The position numbers were made by a program, and so were the translations under genes. A stretch of DNA of 64,000 bases from Lysobacteraceae bacterium (GTDB lineage Bacteria; Pseudomonadota; Gammaproteobacteria; Xanthomonadales; Rhodanobacteraceae): contig JAJFUF010000015.1 in NCBI GenBank assembly GCA_021372495.1, positions 44,404 to 108,403 on the forward strand, written 5' to 3'. Positions 45,387-54,687 of this stretch are shown here, piece by piece (positions within the stretch are counted from its first letter, which is position 1; the number at the start of each line of letters is the position of its first letter). The notes beneath the pieces were generated by a model that was given only the letters and a program-made list of their open reading frames with translations, was not told the DNA's origin and made no database searches.

Positions 45387-45559
45387 GCCGGGCGTTTCCC
45401 CGCGCGCGGCGACCCGGCCGCCGCGGCGCGGCGGAGCCGCGATGAAGCCGCTTGACCCAGCCTGGCGGCCTGCCCTGCGACGCCGCATTCCTGTCCCTCC
45501 CTCCCTGCCGGGGGAGGGGAAAAGCAAGAGCGCCAGCGCACTCGGGCCCGCGCGGCCGC

Positions 45560-48500
45560 TCAGCGCAGCGCCGCCAGCGCCTTCGCCAGGCGCTTGGGCG
45601 AGACCGGCTCGGCGGTCTTCAGCTCCTGCGCGAACAGCGACACGCGCAGCTCCTCGATCAGCCAGCGCAGCGTGTCCAGCTCGGCCGAGAGCGCGCCGCG
45701 CGCGCGCTTGAGGTATTCGCGCCAGTACGGCTGCACCTGCAGCATGCGCGCCTGGTCGCGCGCGGGATCCTGGCGCAGGCGTTCGGCGCGCAGGCGCATC
45801 GCCTTCAGGTAGCGCGGATAGTGCGCCAGCCGCGCGGCCGGCAGCTCGCGCAGGAAATGCGGCGCGAGCAGCGCCTCGCGCTGTTCGCGCAGGTCGTCGT
45901 AGCTGGCGCGCGCGAAGCCGAGCAGCGGCGGCTGCAGCCAGGGCGCCAGTTCGGCCTGCGCCTCGATGACCGGTTCGGCCAGTTGCAGCCGCTCGACCGC
46001 CGCGGCGAACAGCTCGCGCGCCAGTTCCGCGCGCAGCGCCTCGAAGCCGACGCGCGTGCGCACGTCGAGATCGCGCGCGGCCAGCAGCTCGGCGAAGCCG
46101 GCCTCGACCAGGTCCTCGCGCAGCGCCTCGACGCCGCCCAGCGGCGCGTACTTCAGCGCCAGCGCGTTGCCGATCGGCAACTGCCGGCGCGCGCGCTTGA
46201 ATTCGGTCGCCAGCGCGTTGCGCAGCAGGCGGATGACGCCGGCGGCGTGCGCGGCGCGCGCCTCGTCCTCGCGCTCGAACACGCGCAGCGCGGCGGTCTC
46301 GCCGAGATCGACCAGCGCCGGATACGCCGCCAGCCCGCCGGCGGCGCGCACTTCGCGAGGGATGTCGTCGAAATCGAACGCGGCGACTTCCTCGCGCACC
46401 AGCTCGGTATCGGTCTTGCGCGCGAACGCCTCGCGTGCGCGCGCCGACCACTCGGCGCGGATCGCCTCGAGGTCGCGCCCCTCCGCCAGCACGCGGCCGG
46501 ACTCGTCGTGCACGCAGAAGCGCATGCGCAGGTGCGCAGGCGGCTCGATGCCGGCGAAGGCGCCGGCGTCGATCGCCACGCCGGTGGTGCGCGCGAGGAA
46601 CGCCGCCAGCGCGTCGGGCAGCGGCGCATCGCGCGCCGGCTCGGCTTCGACGAAGGCGCGCGCGAAGTCCGGCGCCGGCACGAAGTTGCGGCGCAGCGCC
46701 TTCGGCAGTCCGCGGATCAGCTCGGCGGCCTTGTCCGCCAGCAGGCCCGGCACCAGCCATTCGCAGCGCGCCGCCGGCACCGCGTTCAGCAGCGCCAGCG
46801 GCAGGTTCAGCGTCACGCCGTCGGCCGCGTCGCCGGGGACGAAGCGGTAGTCGAGGCGCAGGCGGTGGCCGGCCACCTCCAGCGCCGCGGGATAGGCGTG
46901 CGCATCCAGCGCGGTCGCGCTGTCCAGCACGTCGTCCAGCGTCCAGCGCAGCGCGGCCTGCGCGGCCGGCGTCGCCTTGCGGTACCAGGCGTCCAGCGCC
47001 GCCGCGCTGGCGACGTCGTCCGGCAGCTTGCCGGCGAAGAACGCGGCCAGCGCGTCTTCGGATTTCAGCAGGCCCTGGCGGCGCTGCTTCGCCTCCAGCT
47101 CGTGCGCCTGCTCCAGCACGCGCGCGTTGGCGCGCGCGAAGTCGGCGCGGCAGTCGATGTCGCAGCGGGCCAGCGCCTCGCGCACGAACACCGCGTGCGC
47201 CAGCGCCGGATCCTGGCGCTGGAAGGTGACCGCGCGCTTTTCCACCAGCACCAGCCCGAACAGCACCGCCTGCTCGTAGGCCACCACCACGCCGCGCTTG
47301 CGCGACCAGTGCGCGTCGCGGTGGCTGCGCCGGATCAGGTGCGCGGCCTGCTGCTCGATCCACTCGGGCTCGACGCGCGCGCAGGTCATGCCCCACACCT
47401 TGCCGCCGAGATCGACGATCTGCGCCGCCAGCAGCCACGGCGGCGCGGCCTTGACCAGCGCGGAACCTGGAAAGATCTGGAAGCGCCGCTCGCGCGTGCC
47501 GCGGTAGACGCCCTTCTCGTCCTTGTGGCCGACCTGGGTGGGCAGGCCGGCGAGGAGGCAGCGGTGGATGGTTTCGAAGCTGCGCGCCGCCTCGTCCTCA
47601 CTCCCTCCCCTGCCTGCTTGGGAGGGGAGGGGTGGGGTGCTGTTGGCCGCAGCCGCCTTACCCCCTCCCGACCTCCCCCTGCGCGCAGGGGGAGGAGAAA
47701 GGCGTGCGGACGCAGCGACAGGCTGGGCATCCAGCTTCCACCCCAACTCCTGCACCACCAGCAACAACTGCCGATGCAGCTCGCGCCACTCGCGCATGCG
47801 CAGGAAGCTGAGGAAGTGCCGCGCGCACCAGTCGCGCAGCTTCGACTGGCTGAGTTCCTCGTGCGCGGCGCCGTAGGCCTGCCACAGGCGCAGCACGCCG
47901 ACGAAGTCGGACTTCGGATCGGCAAACGCGGCATGCGCGGCATCGGCCTGCGCGCGCGCGTCGGCGGGGCGCTCGCGCGGATCCTGGGTGCTGAGGAAGG
48001 CGACGATCGTCAACAGCTCGCGCAGCGCGCCGCGCTGCTCGGCCTCGACCAGCATGCGCGCCAACTGCACGTCGATCGGCAACTTCGCCAGCGTGCGGCC
48101 GACCGCGGTGAGGCGGCGCCGCTCGTCGATCGCGCCCAGCTCGGTCAGGCGCCGGTAGCCGTCGGCGATCGCGCGTTCTTCCGGCGCGTCGAGGAACGGG
48201 AACGCCTCCACCTCGCCGAGGTCCAGCGCCAGCATGCGCAGGATCACGCCGGCCAGCGAGGAGCGCAGCAGCTCGGGGTCGGTATAGCGCGGCCGGTTGG
48301 CGTAATCGTCCTCGGCGTACAGCCGGTAGCACACGCCCGGGCCGACGCGGCCGCAGCGGCCCTTGCGCTGGTCGGCGGCGGCCTGCGAGATCGGCTCGAC
48401 GTGCAGCCGTTCGAGCTGGCTGCGCTGCGAGTAGCGCTTGACGCGCGCGCCGCCGGTATCGACCACGTAGCGGATGCGCGGCACCGTCAGCGAGGTCTCG

Positions 48501-49546
48501 GCGACGTTGGTGGCGAGCACCACGCGGCGCTGCGGGCCGGGCTTGAACACGCGGTCCTGCTCGGCCGCGGACAGTCGCGCGTACAGCGGCAGCACCTCGG
48601 TATGGCGGTAGTTGCGCCGCGCCAGCGCGAGGTGCGCGTCGCGGATTTCGCGCTCGCCGGGCAGGAACACCAGCACGTCGCCGCGCGGGTCGGCGGCGCT
48701 GATCTCGTCCAGCGTCTCGGCAACCTGCTCGGTGAGGTTGGCCTCGCCGCGTTCCGGCGGCGGGCGCCAGCGCACCTCGACCGGCCAGGCACGGCCCTCG
48801 ACCTCGACCACCGGCGCGCCGCCGAAATGCGCGGCGAAGCGCGCGGTGTCGATGGTCGCCGAGGTGACGATCAGCTTGAGGTCGGGCCGGCGCGGCAGCA
48901 GGCGCTTCAGGTAGCCCAGCAGGAAGTCGATGTTGAGGCTGCGCTCGTGCGCCTCGTCGACGATGATGGTGTCGTAGGCGCTCAGCCAGCGGTCGGAGCC
49001 GGTCTCGGCCAGCAGGATGCCGTCGGTCATGAACTTGACCAGCGTAGCGTCGCCGACCTGCTCGGTGAAGCGCACCTGGAAGCCGACCTGGCCGCCGACC
49101 GTCGTGCCCAGCTCCTCGGCCACGCGCCGCGCCACCGCGCGCGCGGCCAGGCGGCGCGGCTGGGTGCAGCCGATCAGGCCGGCCTCGCCGCGGCCGGCGG
49201 CGAGGCACAGCTTGGGCAACTGGGTGGTCTTGCCGGAGCCGGTCTCGCCGGCGACCACGACCACCTGGTGCGCGCGGATCAGGCGCACCAGTTCCTCGGC
49301 CTTGGCCGCGATCGGCAGCGACTCGTCGAGGCGGATCGCCGGCTTGGCCGCGGCGCGCGCGGCGCGGCGGGCGGCCGAGGCCTCGACGGCGGCGGCCAGC
49401 GCGGCCAGCCGCGCCGCATCCGGCTGGCGCACCAGCGCCCGCCAGCGCCCCAGCAGGCGCCCGTAGTCGCGCGTGCAGGCGCCGCCGAGCGCGGCGCGCA
49501 GCGCCTCGAGCGTTGTGTTTCGCCCCGCGGGCAACGTCTCGTTCAT
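45560..49546 (-). CDS. hrpA: ATP-dependent RNA helicase HrpA (DEAH box)
   Basis: A 1328-residue DExH helicase. Motif I GETGSGKTTQLPKLCLAAGRG is near residue 97, motif II DEAHERSLNIDFLLG follows, then SATIDTARFAAHFG and the motif VI QRKGRCGRVGPGVCYRLY. HA2, OB and the long DUF3418 C-terminal domains follow, as in E. coli HrpA (about 1300). HrpA acts on mRNA and stalled ribosomes in E. coli. A 35-residue low-complexity insertion at about 615-650 is encoded by a REP-like element (see 47,596). The gene has no break. Confidence 0.95.
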   Translation of the reverse strand: MNETLPAGRNTTLEALRAALGGACTRDYGRLLGRWRALVRQPDAARLAALAAAVEASAARRAARAAAKPAIRLDESLPIAAKAEELVRLIRAHQVVVVAGETGSGKTTQLPKLCLAAGRGEAGLIGCTQPRRLAARAVARRVAEELGTTVGGQVGFQVRFTEQVGDATLVKFMTDGILLAETGSDRWLSAYDTIIVDEAHERSLNIDFLLGYLKRLLPRRPDLKLIVTSATIDTARFAAHFGGAPVVEVEGRAWPVEVRWRPPPERGEANLTEQVAETLDEISAADPRGDVLVFLPGEREIRDAHLALARRNYRHTEVLPLYARLSAAEQDRVFKPGPQRRVVLATNVAETSLTVPRIRYVVDTGGARVKRYSQRSQLERLHVEPISQAAADQRKGRCGRVGPGVCYRLYAEDDYANRPRYTDPELLRSSLAGVILRMLALDLGEVEAFPFLDAPEERAIADGYRRLTELGAIDERRRLTAVGRTLAKLPIDVQLARMLVEAEQRGALRELLTIVAFLSTQDPRERPADARAQADAAHAAFADPKSDFVGVLRLWQAYGAAHEELSQSKLRDWCARHFLSFLRMREWRELHRQLLLVVQELGWKLDAQPVAASARLSPPPARRGRSGGGKAAAANSTPPLPSQAGRGGSEDEAARSFETIHRCLLAGLPTQVGHKDEKGVYRGTRERRFQIFPGSALVKAAPPWLLAAQIVDLGGKVWGMTCARVEPEWIEQQAAHLIRRSHRDAHWSRKRGVVVAYEQAVLFGLVLVEKRAVTFQRQDPALAHAVFVREALARCDIDCRADFARANARVLEQAHELEAKQRRQGLLKSEDALAAFFAGKLPDDVASAAALDAWYRKATPAAQAALRWTLDDVLDSATALDAHAYPAALEVAGHRLRLDYRFVPGDAADGVTLNLPLALLNAVPAARCEWLVPGLLADKAAELIRGLPKALRRNFVPAPDFARAFVEAEPARDAPLPDALAAFLARTTGVAIDAGAFAGIEPPAHLRMRFCVHDESGRVLAEGRDLEAIRAEWSARAREAFARKTDTELVREEVAAFDFDDIPREVRAAGGLAAYPALVDLGETAALRVFEREDEARAAHAAGVIRLLRNALATEFKRARRQLPIGNALALKYAPLGGVEALREDLVEAGFAELLAARDLDVRTRVGFEALRAELARELFAAAVERLQLAEPVIEAQAELAPWLQPPLLGFARASYDDLREQREALLAPHFLRELPAARLAHYPRYLKAMRLRAERLRQDPARDQARMLQVQPYWREYLKRARGALSAELDTLRWLIEELRVSLFAQELKTAEPVSPKRLAKALAALR
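47596..47704. repeat. REP-like palindromes inserted in hrpA
   Basis: Within hrpA, two palindromes (CCTCCCCTGCC...GGGAGGGGAGGGG and CCTCCCCCTGCG...CGCAGGGGGAGGAG) lie back to back. They encode the low-complexity stretch SPPPARRGRSGGGKAAAANS and PPLPSQAGRGG in frame on the minus strand, so helicase reading is kept. The design matches the CTCTCCCC/GGGGAGAG repeats near 62,160 and 62,680. Confidence 0.75.
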
Positions 49547-49657
49547 ACGAACCGCGCATCATAGCCGCACGCTATCGGCGGCATCGACCGCTTTCATTTC
49601 CTTCCGCCGCCGCCGCGCACTAGGCTGACCGCACCCAGAGCTGAGGAGAAGCATCCC

Positions 49658-50125
49658 ATGGCGATCGACATCGGCATTTCCAAGAAGGACCGGGAAGGCA
49701 TCGCGAAGCACCTCGCCAAGCTGCTCGCCGACACCTATTCCCTCTACCTCAAGACCCACGCCTTCCACTGGAACGTGACGGGCCCGATGTTCAACACGCT
49801 GCACCTGATGTTCGAGCAGCAGTACAACGCGCTGTGGACCGCGGCCGACGCCATCGCCGAGCGCATCCGCGCGCTGGACGTGACCGCGCCGGGCTCGTAC
49901 ACCCAGTTCGGCAAGCTCACCTCGATCAGGGAGGAAACCGGCGTGCCCGACTGGAAGGCCATGGTCCAGCAGCTCGTCGAGGGCCACGAGACCGTGGCGC
50001 GCACCGCGCGCGAGGCCTTCAAGGCCGCCGACAGGGCCGACGACCAGCCCACCGCCGACCTGGTCACCCAGCGCATGCAGGAGCACGAGAAGACGGCCTG
50101 GATGCTGCGCTCGCTGCTGAAGTGA
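49658..50125 (+). CDS. dps: DNA starvation/stationary-phase protection protein Dps
   Basis: A 155-residue ferritin-like Dps. The ferroxidase ligands are visible: [26 protein letters not shown] gives the conserved His and Glu and the Trp. The helical part [19 protein letters not shown] is the standard second block. Dps dodecamers store iron, scavenge peroxide and compact DNA. Shine-Dalgarno GAGGAG precedes the ATG. It is divergent from hrpA, with no OxyR site recognised. Confidence 0.95.
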   Translation: MAIDIGISKKDREGIAKHLAKLLADTYSLYLKTHAFHWNVTGPMFNTLHLMFEQQYNALWTAADAIAERIRALDVTAPGSYTQFGKLTSIREETGVPDWKAMVQQLVEGHETVARTAREAFKAADRADDQPTADLVTQRMQEHEKTAWMLRSLLK

Positions 50126-50268
50126 GCGCGGGCAGCGCGCGCCGGCCGGGCTTCCGGCGGCGCGCCGCCTGACTTGCGCATGACCGGCGCCGCGGCTGCG
50201 CATTGAGCGCGCCGCGGCGCTTCGCTAAGCTCGCGGAGTTTTGTCGCCTTCCGGCCGCAGAGACCCGC

Positions 50269-52860
50269 TTGAGCCTCCCCCCCGCCCCGACCCGCCGCAC
50301 GCTGTTCGCCGCCTTCCTGATGGCGACCGCGGTCGCGGCGATGAACTTCGGCCTGTGGTGGTGGGCGAACAGGCCGACCCGCGTGGTCGACTGGGACGGC
50401 CCGGTCGCCGGCTACGCGTTCAGCGCCTTCCAGCGCTATCAGAGCCCGTTCACCGACAGCTACCCGAACACGGCCGAGCTGGCCTCGGACATCGGCCTGC
50501 TGTCGAAGTACACCCACCGTCTCCGCACCTACTCGACGCTGGACAACCCCGAGATCCCGCGGCTCGCCCGCGACGCCGGGCTGCAACTGCTGGCCGGCGC
50601 CTGGCTGGACCGCCGCTGGGCGCACAACGAACGCGAGCTGGATGCGTTGATCGCCGCATCGCGGCGCTACCCGAACATCACCCGCGCGATGGTCGGCAAC
50701 GAGGTGCTGCTGCGCAACGACATGACGCCGGCGCAGCTGATGGCCTACCTCGACCGCGCCCGCGCGGCGATCCGCCAGCCGGTGTCGACCGCCGAGCCGT
50801 GGCACATCTGGATGAAGTATCCGGAGCTGGCCGACCACGTCGACTACATCACCGTGCACCTGCTGCCGTACTGGGAAGGCGTGCCGCGCAAGGACGCCGT
50901 CGGCCAGTCGCTGATGCGCTACCAGCAGATCAAGCAGCTGTTCCCCGGCAAGCACGTGGTGATCGGCGAGATCGGCTGGCCGTCCAACGGCGATCGCTTC
51001 GAATACGCGCAGCCGTCGATCGCCAACGAGGGCATCTTCCTGCGCGAGTGGATGAACGTCGCCCGCGAGCGCGGCATCGACTACTACCTGATGGAAGCGT
51101 TCGACCAGCCGTGGAAGGAAAACCTCGGCGAAGGCCGCGTCGGCGCCTATTGGGGCATGTTCGGCGCCGACCGCAAGCTGAAGTTCCCGTTCGCCGGGCC
51201 GGTGATCGAGGACGTCGACTGGCCGTGGAAGGCGCTGGCCTCGGCGATGCTGGCGTTCCTGCCGATGCTGTGGTTCGCGCGCCGCTACGGGCGCTTCAAG
51301 CCGGCCGGGCGGCTGTTCTTCCTCGGCCTGATCCAGCTCGCCGCCGGCCTGATCGTGTGGTCGGTGACGGTGCCGTTCCAGTTCTACCTCGGCGTGATCG
51401 ACTGGGCGATGCTGGTGATCCTGTTCCCGGCGCAGCTGGCAATCCTGGCCGTGCTGCTGATCAACGGCTTCGAGTTCACCGAGGTGCTGTGGCGGCGCAA
51501 GTGGCTGCGCCACGCCGGCCTGCGCGCGCCCGAGCCGGCCGCGTCGCAGCCGTTCGTGTCGATCCACCTGGCCTGCTACAACGAGCCGCCGGAGATGGTG
51601 ATCCTCACCCTCGACTCGCTGGCCGCGCTCGACTACGCCAACTTCGAAGTCCTGGTGATCGACAACAACACCAAGGACGAGGCGATCTGGCGGCCGGTCG
51701 AGGCGCACTGCGCCAAGCTCGGCCCGCGCTTCCGCTTCTTCCACCTGGCGCCGTGGCCGGGCTTCAAGGCCGGCGCGCTGAACTTCGGCCTGAAGGAAAC
51801 CGACCCGCGCGCCGACGTGGTCGCCGTGGTCGACGCCGACTACGTGGTGCGCCGCGACTGGCTGTCCGCGCTGACCGGCTACTTCCACGACCCCAAGGTG
51901 GCGGTGGTGCAGTGCCCGCAGGCGCACCGCGACTTCGAGCACAACCCGTTCCGGCGCATGACCGCGTGGGAGTACGACGGCTTCTTCCGCATCGGCATGC
52001 ACCACCGCAACGAGCGCAACGCGATCATCCAGCACGGCACCATGACCATGGTCCGGCGCAGCGCGCTGGAAGGCACCGGCGGCTGGTCGGAGTGGACGAT
52101 CTGCGAGGACGCCGAGCTCGGCCTGCGCCTGATGCACTCCGGCTACCAGCTGGTCTACGTCGACGAGCTGATGGGCAAGGGCCTCACCCCCGCCGACTTC
52201 AAGGCGTACAAGTCGCAGCGCACGCGCTGGGCGTTCGGCGCGATGCAGATCCTCAAGGGCCGCTGGGGCTGGATGGTGCGCAAGGGCCCGCTCTCCGGCG
52301 GCCAGCGCTTCCACTTCCTGACCGGCTGGTTCAGCTGGTTCGCCGACGCGCTGCACCTGGTGTTCACGCTGATGGCGCTGTTCTGGACCGCCGGCATGAT
52401 CGGCCTGCCGCAGGTGTTCAGCCTGCCGATGCAGTTGTTCCTGGTGCCGGTGATCGGATTCTTCTTCGCCAAGGCGATCTTCGGCATCGTGCTGTACCGC
52501 GCGCGCGTGCCGTGCGGCTGGCGCGACACGCTGATGGCCTCGCTGGCAAGCATGGGCCTCAGCCACGCGATCGCGCGCGGCATCCTGCAGGGCTTGGTGA
52601 AGAAGAAGGGCGAGTTCGTCGTCACCGCCAAGAGCCGGCGCATCGGCGGCGGCGCGTTCGGCGCGTTCGCGCCGGTGCAGGAAGAGCTGATGATGGCGGT
52701 GGCGCTGGCGCTGGGCGCGGCCGGCATGATCCACGCCTTCGGCGGCACCTACATCGAGGGCAAGTTGTGGGTGACGATCCTCGCCGCGCAGTCGATCCCC
52801 TACCTGTCCGCGCTGGCCGGCGCCTGGGTCGCGCACCGCGCCGGTTCCGAGGTCGGCTGA
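50269..52860 (+). CDS. ndvB: NdvB-like beta-glucan synthase (GH17-like plus GT2)
   Basis: A membrane protein of about 863 residues. After a first helix (about 12-35) a GH17-like periplasmic domain follows (YAFSAFQRYQSPFTD, VGNEVLLRNDMTP, VVIGEIGWPSNG with likely catalytic Glu residues). Membrane helices precede a GT2 synthase domain with VVDADYV (DxD), CEDAELGLRL, and the processive QxxRW motif seen as QRTRW. Several C-terminal helices complete the export channel. This matches NdvB of Pseudomonas, which makes cyclic beta-1,3-glucans linked to osmotic adaptation and biofilm antibiotic tolerance. The TTG start keeps the first helix whole; an upstream TTG at 50,203 and an ATG at 50,320 are alternatives. 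Confidence 0.85.
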   Translation: MSLPPAPTRRTLFAAFLMATAVAAMNFGLWWWANRPTRVVDWDGPVAGYAFSAFQRYQSPFTDSYPNTAELASDIGLLSKYTHRLRTYSTLDNPEIPRLARDAGLQLLAGAWLDRRWAHNERELDALIAASRRYPNITRAMVGNEVLLRNDMTPAQLMAYLDRARAAIRQPVSTAEPWHIWMKYPELADHVDYITVHLLPYWEGVPRKDAVGQSLMRYQQIKQLFPGKHVVIGEIGWPSNGDRFEYAQPSIANEGIFLREWMNVARERGIDYYLMEAFDQPWKENLGEGRVGAYWGMFGADRKLKFPFAGPVIEDVDWPWKALASAMLAFLPMLWFARRYGRFKPAGRLFFLGLIQLAAGLIVWSVTVPFQFYLGVIDWAMLVILFPAQLAILAVLLINGFEFTEVLWRRKWLRHAGLRAPEPAASQPFVSIHLACYNEPPEMVILTLDSLAALDYANFEVLVIDNNTKDEAIWRPVEAHCAKLGPRFRFFHLAPWPGFKAGALNFGLKETDPRADVVAVVDADYVVRRDWLSALTGYFHDPKVAVVQCPQAHRDFEHNPFRRMTAWEYDGFFRIGMHHRNERNAIIQHGTMTMVRRSALEGTGGWSEWTICEDAELGLRLMHSGYQLVYVDELMGKGLTPADFKAYKSQRTRWAFGAMQILKGRWGWMVRKGPLSGGQRFHFLTGWFSWFADALHLVFTLMALFWTAGMIGLPQVFSLPMQLFLVPVIGFFFAKAIFGIVLYRARVPCGWRDTLMASLASMGLSHAIARGILQGLVKKKGEFVVTAKSRRIGGGAFGAFAPVQEELMMAVALALGAAGMIHAFGGTYIEGKLWVTILAAQSIPYLSALAGAWVAHRAGSEVG

Positions 52861-52929
52861 CCGTCCCGCCGCGTTGATGCAACGTGAACCTCCCGGCTGC
52901 TATAAGCGCAGCACGGGAAGGACCTCGCG

Positions 52930-54687
52930 ATGCGCCGACCCCTGCGACGCCTTGGAAGCCTGCTGCTCGCGCTGACGCTGCTCGCCGCGCCGGCCGCGTG
53001 GGCGGCGCGGGTGACGGTGAGCGTCGACGGCATCGACGGCGCGCTGAAGGACGCGGTGCTGGCGTCCATCGAGATCCGCCAGTACGCGGCGCGCGACGTC
53101 ACCGAGGCACAGGTGCGCCGCCTGTACCAGCGCGCGCCCGAGCAGGCGCGGCGCGCGCTGGAACCCCACGGCTACTACAACGCGCAGGTCCGCGGCGAGC
53201 TGCGCCGGGACGACGCCGGCTGGCACGCGACGCTGCACGTCGTACCCGGCGAGCCGGTCGAGGTCACCGCGCTGGAGATCGCGCTGGAGGCCCCCGCCGC
53301 CAAGCTGCGCGAGGTCGGGCAGGCGATCCGCCAGTTCCAGCCGAAGGTCGGCCAGCCGCTGGACCAGGCGGCGTACGAGAAGTCGAAATCCGCGATCGGC
53401 GCCGCGCTGACCGAGACCGGCTTCCTCGACGCGCGCCTGACCGTGCACCGCATCGAGGTCAGCCGCCGCGACAACCGCGCCACGATCCGCCTGGCCTGGG
53501 AGCCCGGCCGCCGCTACCGCTTCGGCGCCACCGAATTCCACGGTGCGCAATTCCGCCGCGGCTTCCTCGACCGCTACCTGCCGTGGAAAGCGGGCGACGA
53601 CTTCGCGCTGAGCAAGCTGCTGGCGCTGCAGCGGCGCCTGACCGACGCCGACTACTTCGCCTACGTCGACGTCGAGCCGGACGTCGAGCACGCCGTCGAC
53701 GGCGTGGTGCCGATCAAGGTCGGCGTGGCGCCGGCCAAGCGCACCGTCTACAGCGCCGGCATCTTCGTCGGCACCGACACCGGCCCGGGCGTGCGCGCGG
53801 GCATCCAGCGCCGCTGGATCAACGACCGCGGCCACAAGTTCGGCGTCGACACGCTGATCGCGCAGCGGCTGAAGACCGCCGCCGTCACCTACGGCATCCC
53901 CTACCCCGGGCCGAACGACCGCAGCTTCAACTTCGGCGCCAATTTCCGCGACGAGAACACCGCCACCACGCGCTCGCGCACGTTCGGCCTGGTCGCCAAC
54001 GAAACCCGGCAGTGGCGCGGCTTCACCCGCACCGTCGGCGTGCACCTGCTGACCGGCGATTTCACCATCGGCAGCGGCCCCGCGGCCGAGCGCGGCAACA
54101 CCACCCTGCTCTATCCGCAGGTGTCGCTGTCGAGGAAGCAGGGCGACGACCCGCTGTTCGTGCGCCACGGCTGGGCGTTCACCGTCGCCGCGCGCGGCGC
54201 TTCCGCCGGCCTGCTGTCGCAGGCCGACTTCGGCCAGATCGTCGCCGACGCCAAGTGGATCCGCGCGTTCAAGGGCCGCAACCGCCTGATCCTGCGCGGC
54301 AGCGCCGGCGTCACCTGGACCGACGCCTTCGACAAGCTGCCGCCGGAGCTGCGCTTCTTCGCCGGCGGCGACCGCTCGATCCGCGGCTACGGCTACCAGA
54401 CCATCGGCCCGAAGAACGACGCCGGGCTGGTGATCGGCGGCAAGAACCTCGCCGTCGCCAGCGCGGAAGTCGAGCACTACTTCACGCGCAACTGGGGCAT
54501 GGCCGCGTTCGTCGACGCCGGCGACGCGTTCACCTCGACCGCCGACTTCCGCCTGAAGACCGGCGTCGGCCTGGGCGTACGCTGGCGCTCGCCGGTCGGC
54601 ATGGTGCGCGTCGACCTCGGCACGCCGGTGCGCGACAGCCAGCGCCACGGCGTCGAGCTGCACATCGTGATCGGGCCCGATCTATGA
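52930..54687 (+). CDS. tamA: translocation and assembly module protein TamA
   Basis: A 585-residue Omp85 protein: signal peptide (1-25), three POTRA domains (about 30-270, e.g. YYNAQVRGELRRDD and ETGFLDARLTVHRIEV) and a 16-strand barrel. The RFFAGGDRSIRGYGYQTIGP segment carries the conserved RGY loop motif of Omp85 proteins. With TamB it supports assembly of outer-membrane proteins or lipid transport. The stop overlaps the tamB start (ATGA). Confidence 0.95.
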   Translation: MRRPLRRLGSLLLALTLLAAPAAWAARVTVSVDGIDGALKDAVLASIEIRQYAARDVTEAQVRRLYQRAPEQARRALEPHGYYNAQVRGELRRDDAGWHATLHVVPGEPVEVTALEIALEAPAAKLREVGQAIRQFQPKVGQPLDQAAYEKSKSAIGAALTETGFLDARLTVHRIEVSRRDNRATIRLAWEPGRRYRFGATEFHGAQFRRGFLDRYLPWKAGDDFALSKLLALQRRLTDADYFAYVDVEPDVEHAVDGVVPIKVGVAPAKRTVYSAGIFVGTDTGPGVRAGIQRRWINDRGHKFGVDTLIAQRLKTAAVTYGIPYPGPNDRSFNFGANFRDENTATTRSRTFGLVANETRQWRGFTRTVGVHLLTGDFTIGSGPAAERGNTTLLYPQVSLSRKQGDDPLFVRHGWAFTVAARGASAGLLSQADFGQIVADAKWIRAFKGRNRLILRGSAGVTWTDAFDKLPPELRFFAGGDRSIRGYGYQTIGPKNDAGLVIGGKNLAVASAEVEHYFTRNWGMAAFVDAGDAFTSTADFRLKTGVGLGVRWRSPVGMVRVDLGTPVRDSQRHGVELHIVIGPDL

